DNA of 23,340 bases, from the NCBI GenBank assembly GCA_018398765.1, contig JAHBMJ010003149.1:1-23340 (forward strand), given 5' to 3'. Under the pieces are notes generated by a model. The model was not told the origin of the DNA and did no database searches. It saw only the letters and a program-made list of their open reading frames with translations. A program made the position numbers and the translations under genes. This document shows positions 20,501 through 23,340 of this stretch, one piece after another (the first letter of the stretch is position 1; each line of letters begins with the position of its first letter). Source of the DNA: Chromera velia (taxonomy: Eukaryota; Sar; Chromeraceae).

Positions 20501-22978
20501 TCTGCTTTTGTATCGATCCACTGCATGCAGGCAAAAGACAAGGGAGAGGCTGTTGCAGGACGACACGCAGCAGACGACGGCGGCAACTGGGATGTGGAGG
20601 CCGTCATGCAGGAGATCGTCACAGACGACAGCCAGGTCCGCAAGCAAACAGCTGCAAGCGGGGGTGCGGTGCTTTGTGCTGCCTTTTTGAGCGTCGGTGT
20701 GGTCATGCCTGTTTGCCAATCGCTGAGGATCTAGATTGGGTGAGAAAGAGTTGAAAGTCTGTATGGGAAAGTGTATGATCTTCTGTTTTCCCCTCTCCTC
20801 AGTGTTTGCCCATGTGTACATTCACGTGCAGGATTATCAAGGAGCGACGCGGTTCGTGGAAGAGCTCCGAGAACGAATCGGAGACTTCAAAGCCCAAACG
20901 TTCCTTCGAAATTTCGGGAAGGCCCTCAGACTCGTGGAAGAAGCCAATGACATCACACAGGTCAGCGAGTGAGAGAGGAGGGAAGGCGCTCGGTTGTCCT
21001 CTGTAAGATCACCGCGCAGGGTGGCAGCATGATTCAAATCGCTTTCTTGTGAATCAAGCCTGCAATAGCCCGCTTTCGTTTCTCGCTCGATTTGGTGTCT
21101 CATGATGCTTCTTTTTGGGCTTGTGATGATCAAGATTTCTTCTAAGTTTGCGCCGCTCCTCCGATCCCTGTCTCTGCGTACCTCTCCGTGTGCGCGTGCG
21201 TACATGCGTGCATGTGTGTCTATCTCTCTCTGCGTGTGTGTATTTAACCGCAGGAAATGCGTCCTTCAGACCGATTGAAGTTCTCCCTGGAGGTGCTCCT
21301 AGATGTCCTCCTGTACGACTCAGATGAACCTGAACTGATCGTCAGAGTTTGGGCAGGGAAGTCGGCAAAGCAGAGGTTCCAAGACGCAGTGCATCAACTG
21401 GGACAGCCCAAATTGTTCCGAAAGGTTCTCAATCAGGTACGCGAACTAGATTCAACAAACGCGATGCATCCGTCCCCTTCCATGGCTGTATCACCTTTTT
21501 TCTGCTTCGTTCCGTTGGATCCGCTATCTGTCATCAACCTTTAATTTTGAACAGGTGGTGTTTTTCGGTTTTTGTGTTTGTGTCGAGTTTCCCAAATTGA
21601 TTGCTCGACCTTTTTCTCTTCGCTGTATTTTTGGAGCGGATCCTTGCCTTGGGAGTGGTTGCCTCCGTGACTCGTTCTGCGTCTCTCTTTCGACCCTTCA
21701 ATTCGGCTTTTCTTTCATCCTCCCTCCTTCCTTTTCTTCCTGTCGTTCCTCCGTCTCTCTCTGACTGCAGGTGATTTCTCCCAGCACTGGCGGGTTCAAA
21801 CAACAGGACCACGCCTACGGGAACATCCTGTACTCGTGGGAACTCGAGAAGTTCATCAACAGACTCGAACTCATGAGAGGGGCGTACCAGATCTGGTCAG
21901 TCATTCAGTCAGTCAGTCTAGCTGCATGTCTGCATCTCTGTTGGCTGATCTCAGACAAAGAAGGACGATCACTCAACCAATCCACGAGGGAGGTCTTGCT
22001 GAGGCAACGCATGGAGACAGTAGGCGAAGCCATGCACACGTTTTCATGCAATGATCGTGCTTCCTTCTTTCACTTTCCCCCGTCCAACCCCTCCCTGCCT
22101 GCCTGCCTGCCTGCAGGTATGAAACCGGAGAGTCCCCCTATGAGGGCAGACTGGAGGAGGACCCCTGGCACGAGGTCCAGCCCAGAGACATGAGACGCAT
22201 CCGCGAGGCGTGGATTCTCGATGCCACCCGCGGTCTGCAGGAGAAGTTGGACTTCAAGGAGGGACAGTTGAGGGCGAGAGACGAACAGATAGAGAGACTC
22301 CGAGTTGCTCTGAACTCTACTGGGTTCCTCACTAGTCTGTTCGGCTCAAAGGGGGGCACTCCCGGGAGTGGGGGTAAATTGAAACCCCTCCGTCATCTCA
22401 GTCCTGAGGAGTCCAAATCGGTCAATATGGCCGTCTCCCAGTATGCCGAAGCCATGGGGCTCCCCGCCCCCGAGATCGACGACGCCTCAGATGACGAGGA
22501 CGATGGGCCCTCTGCAGGGGACGCTGCGGGCCCCTCTAGGTCCAGGCCGTCAGAATCAATGAGGGGCTCGGGTTCTGGGGATCTAGCCAAGCTTCAGGCA
22601 AGGGCCGAGCGGCTGCACCAGTCGATTTCGGCCGCGAGAGAAGTGAAGGCAGGAAAGGAGGGAGGAGGGGGAGGGGATGACGTTCCACGAACTTCCCTTG
22701 CAGCCGCGCGGGCGTCAATTAAGAGTGATGGTCTCGGCTGTAGTCAAGCACAAATGACGCAGTTGGAGTCGATCAATCAGCAGAATCTGGAAGAGATTGT
22801 GAAAATACAGAGTCATGCAAAGGAGATCTCGAAGATTTTCGGGAACATGGAAGAAATGTATTCTGAGTGGGACAGCTGGATGCAGCAGTACAAGGGGGAT
22901 GGGGGAAGTCTGGGGAAATCCCAAATGGCAAAGGCCATGGGCAAAAAGGAGGGGCAAGGAGCAGCAGGGAGAGACTAA
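17598..22978 (+). CDS. Kinesin-3 family motor protein with FHA domain, eight exons
   Basis: Exons: 17598-18701, 19194-19391, 19781-20188, 20531-20635, 20832-20960, 21254-21436, 21771-21895, 22117-22978. The total is 3114 bases, about 1037 residues, with a TAA stop. Introns are GT-AG; all join in phase 0 except the last (phase 2, giving Trp). The motor is in exon 1: P-loop GQTGSGKS (94-101), switch I SSRSH (221-225), switch II DLAGSE (253-258), and HVPFRNSKLTFLL. The neck coiled coil is EKIVAALQ/AEIARLKEQL across intron 1. The FHA domain is at about 460-570 (CPYLINISDDPLLTG, then VLVNGRRV and LVIGRAYAFRV), closely resembling the KIF1/Unc-104 layout. A conserved ELEKFINRLELMRGAY segment and a short coiled coil at the end follow. 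No PH or CAP-Gly domain and no lysine-rich K-loop are seen. Likely plus-end-directed transport along microtubules (family knowledge). Confidence 0.93.
18722..18752. repeat. (GA)n repeat in intron 1 of kinesin-3
   Basis: A GA run that begins about 20 bases after the donor at 18702. It falls in the large first intron (18702-19193). Confidence 0.9.
18951..19020. repeat. Degenerate (AATG)n repeat in intron 1 of kinesin-3
   Basis: Interrupted AATG/AATA units over about 70 bases. They are similar in type to the CATT array after the gene's stop codon, on the opposite strand reading. Confidence 0.85.
21896..21918 (+). repeat. (GTCA)n repeat starting at a splice donor
   Basis: The donor of intron 7 of kinesin-3 is GTCAGT, and GTCA/TTCA units continue immediately downstream, as at 16046-16143 on the other strand. 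Confidence 0.8.
22096..22116 (+). repeat. (CTGC)n repeat forming a splice acceptor
   Basis: CCTG/CTGC units run directly into the acceptor CTGCAG before the last exon of kinesin-3 (starts 22117), so the repeat supplies its pyrimidine-containing tract. Confidence 0.8.
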
Positions 22979-23340
22979 GTAAATGACGAATTCTTGAATT
23001 CATGCATGCATTCATTCATTCATTCATTCATTGATTCATTCATTCATTCATTCATGCAGTGAAGTGAGTGGACGAATTTGATATCATCACATCGCATCGT
23101 ATACGTGTCTTCTTTCCGGTTTGTCGAGAGGGGGTGGTTTTTGGTCTCTCTGCAGGATGCATGGCCAGAGAGAGCCTCTGTCTTGACGATCCATTTGTGT
23201 GTGTCCATGTGTGGTAGCCTTTGGTTTCGTTCTCTTCCAGCATGTACGTTTGCTGCGCTGATGAAGGGAGGAGGTGCGATTCCCCTCCGAGGACCGAGAT
23301 CGAGGAGGGTGCTGGAAGCGGGACCGGGGGGGGGGGGACT
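22979..23340. other. 3' flank of kinesin-3 with (CATT)n repeat and terminal poly-G
   Basis: After the TAA at 22976-22978 there is a TGCATGCA motif (about 23001-23010), a CATT tetranucleotide array (about 23009-23054) and unremarkable sequence. A run of 12 G ends just before the window edge (23326-23337). No further gene is recognised; a gene starting beyond the window is possible. Confidence 0.5.

Overview
This is a nuclear genome fragment from a single-celled eukaryote. It is intron-rich, with canonical GT-AG introns of about 90-650 bases. Pyrimidine-tract/GCAG acceptors dominate, intermediate-GC genes carry many microsatellites, and a chromodomain Ty3/Gypsy element is present. Together with abundant TGCATGCA motifs this suggests a chromerid alga (Chromera velia-like, alveolate). 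That is an impression from composition and gene style, not a database match. Canonical GT-AG introns argue against a core dinoflagellate.

Layout. (1) Positions 396-4907, minus strand: pol region of a Ty3/Gypsy chromovirus-type retrotransposon (protease, reverse transcriptase, RNase H, integrase, chromodomain) in one unbroken reading frame interrupted by three TAG codons. No gag and no LTR could be recognised. (2) Positions 5251-6909, minus: a three-exon gene for a two-pass membrane protein of about 306 residues with an eight-cysteine loop. (3) Positions 6910-7957: intergenic, including an AT-rich island. (4) Positions 7958-16858, minus: a 14-exon gene of about 1545 codons whose phase-consistent exons join an N-terminal kinesin motor (kinesin-7/CENP-E-like) to a C-terminal seven-bladed RCC1-type beta-propeller. 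This is the most striking item in the window. (5) Positions 16872-17597: short shared promoter region with an E2F-like palindrome and TGCATGCA motifs. (6) Positions 17598-22978, plus: an eight-exon kinesin-3 gene (motor, neck coiled coil, FHA domain) of about 1037 codons. (7) Positions 22979-23340: repeat-containing 3' flank.

The two kinesin genes lie head to head and could be co-regulated. Their exon structures are very different, so they are not a recent tandem duplicate. I derived the splice sites by hand from domain continuity, GT-AG boundaries and phase. Every junction in the three spliced genes keeps frame, but none is supported by transcript data.
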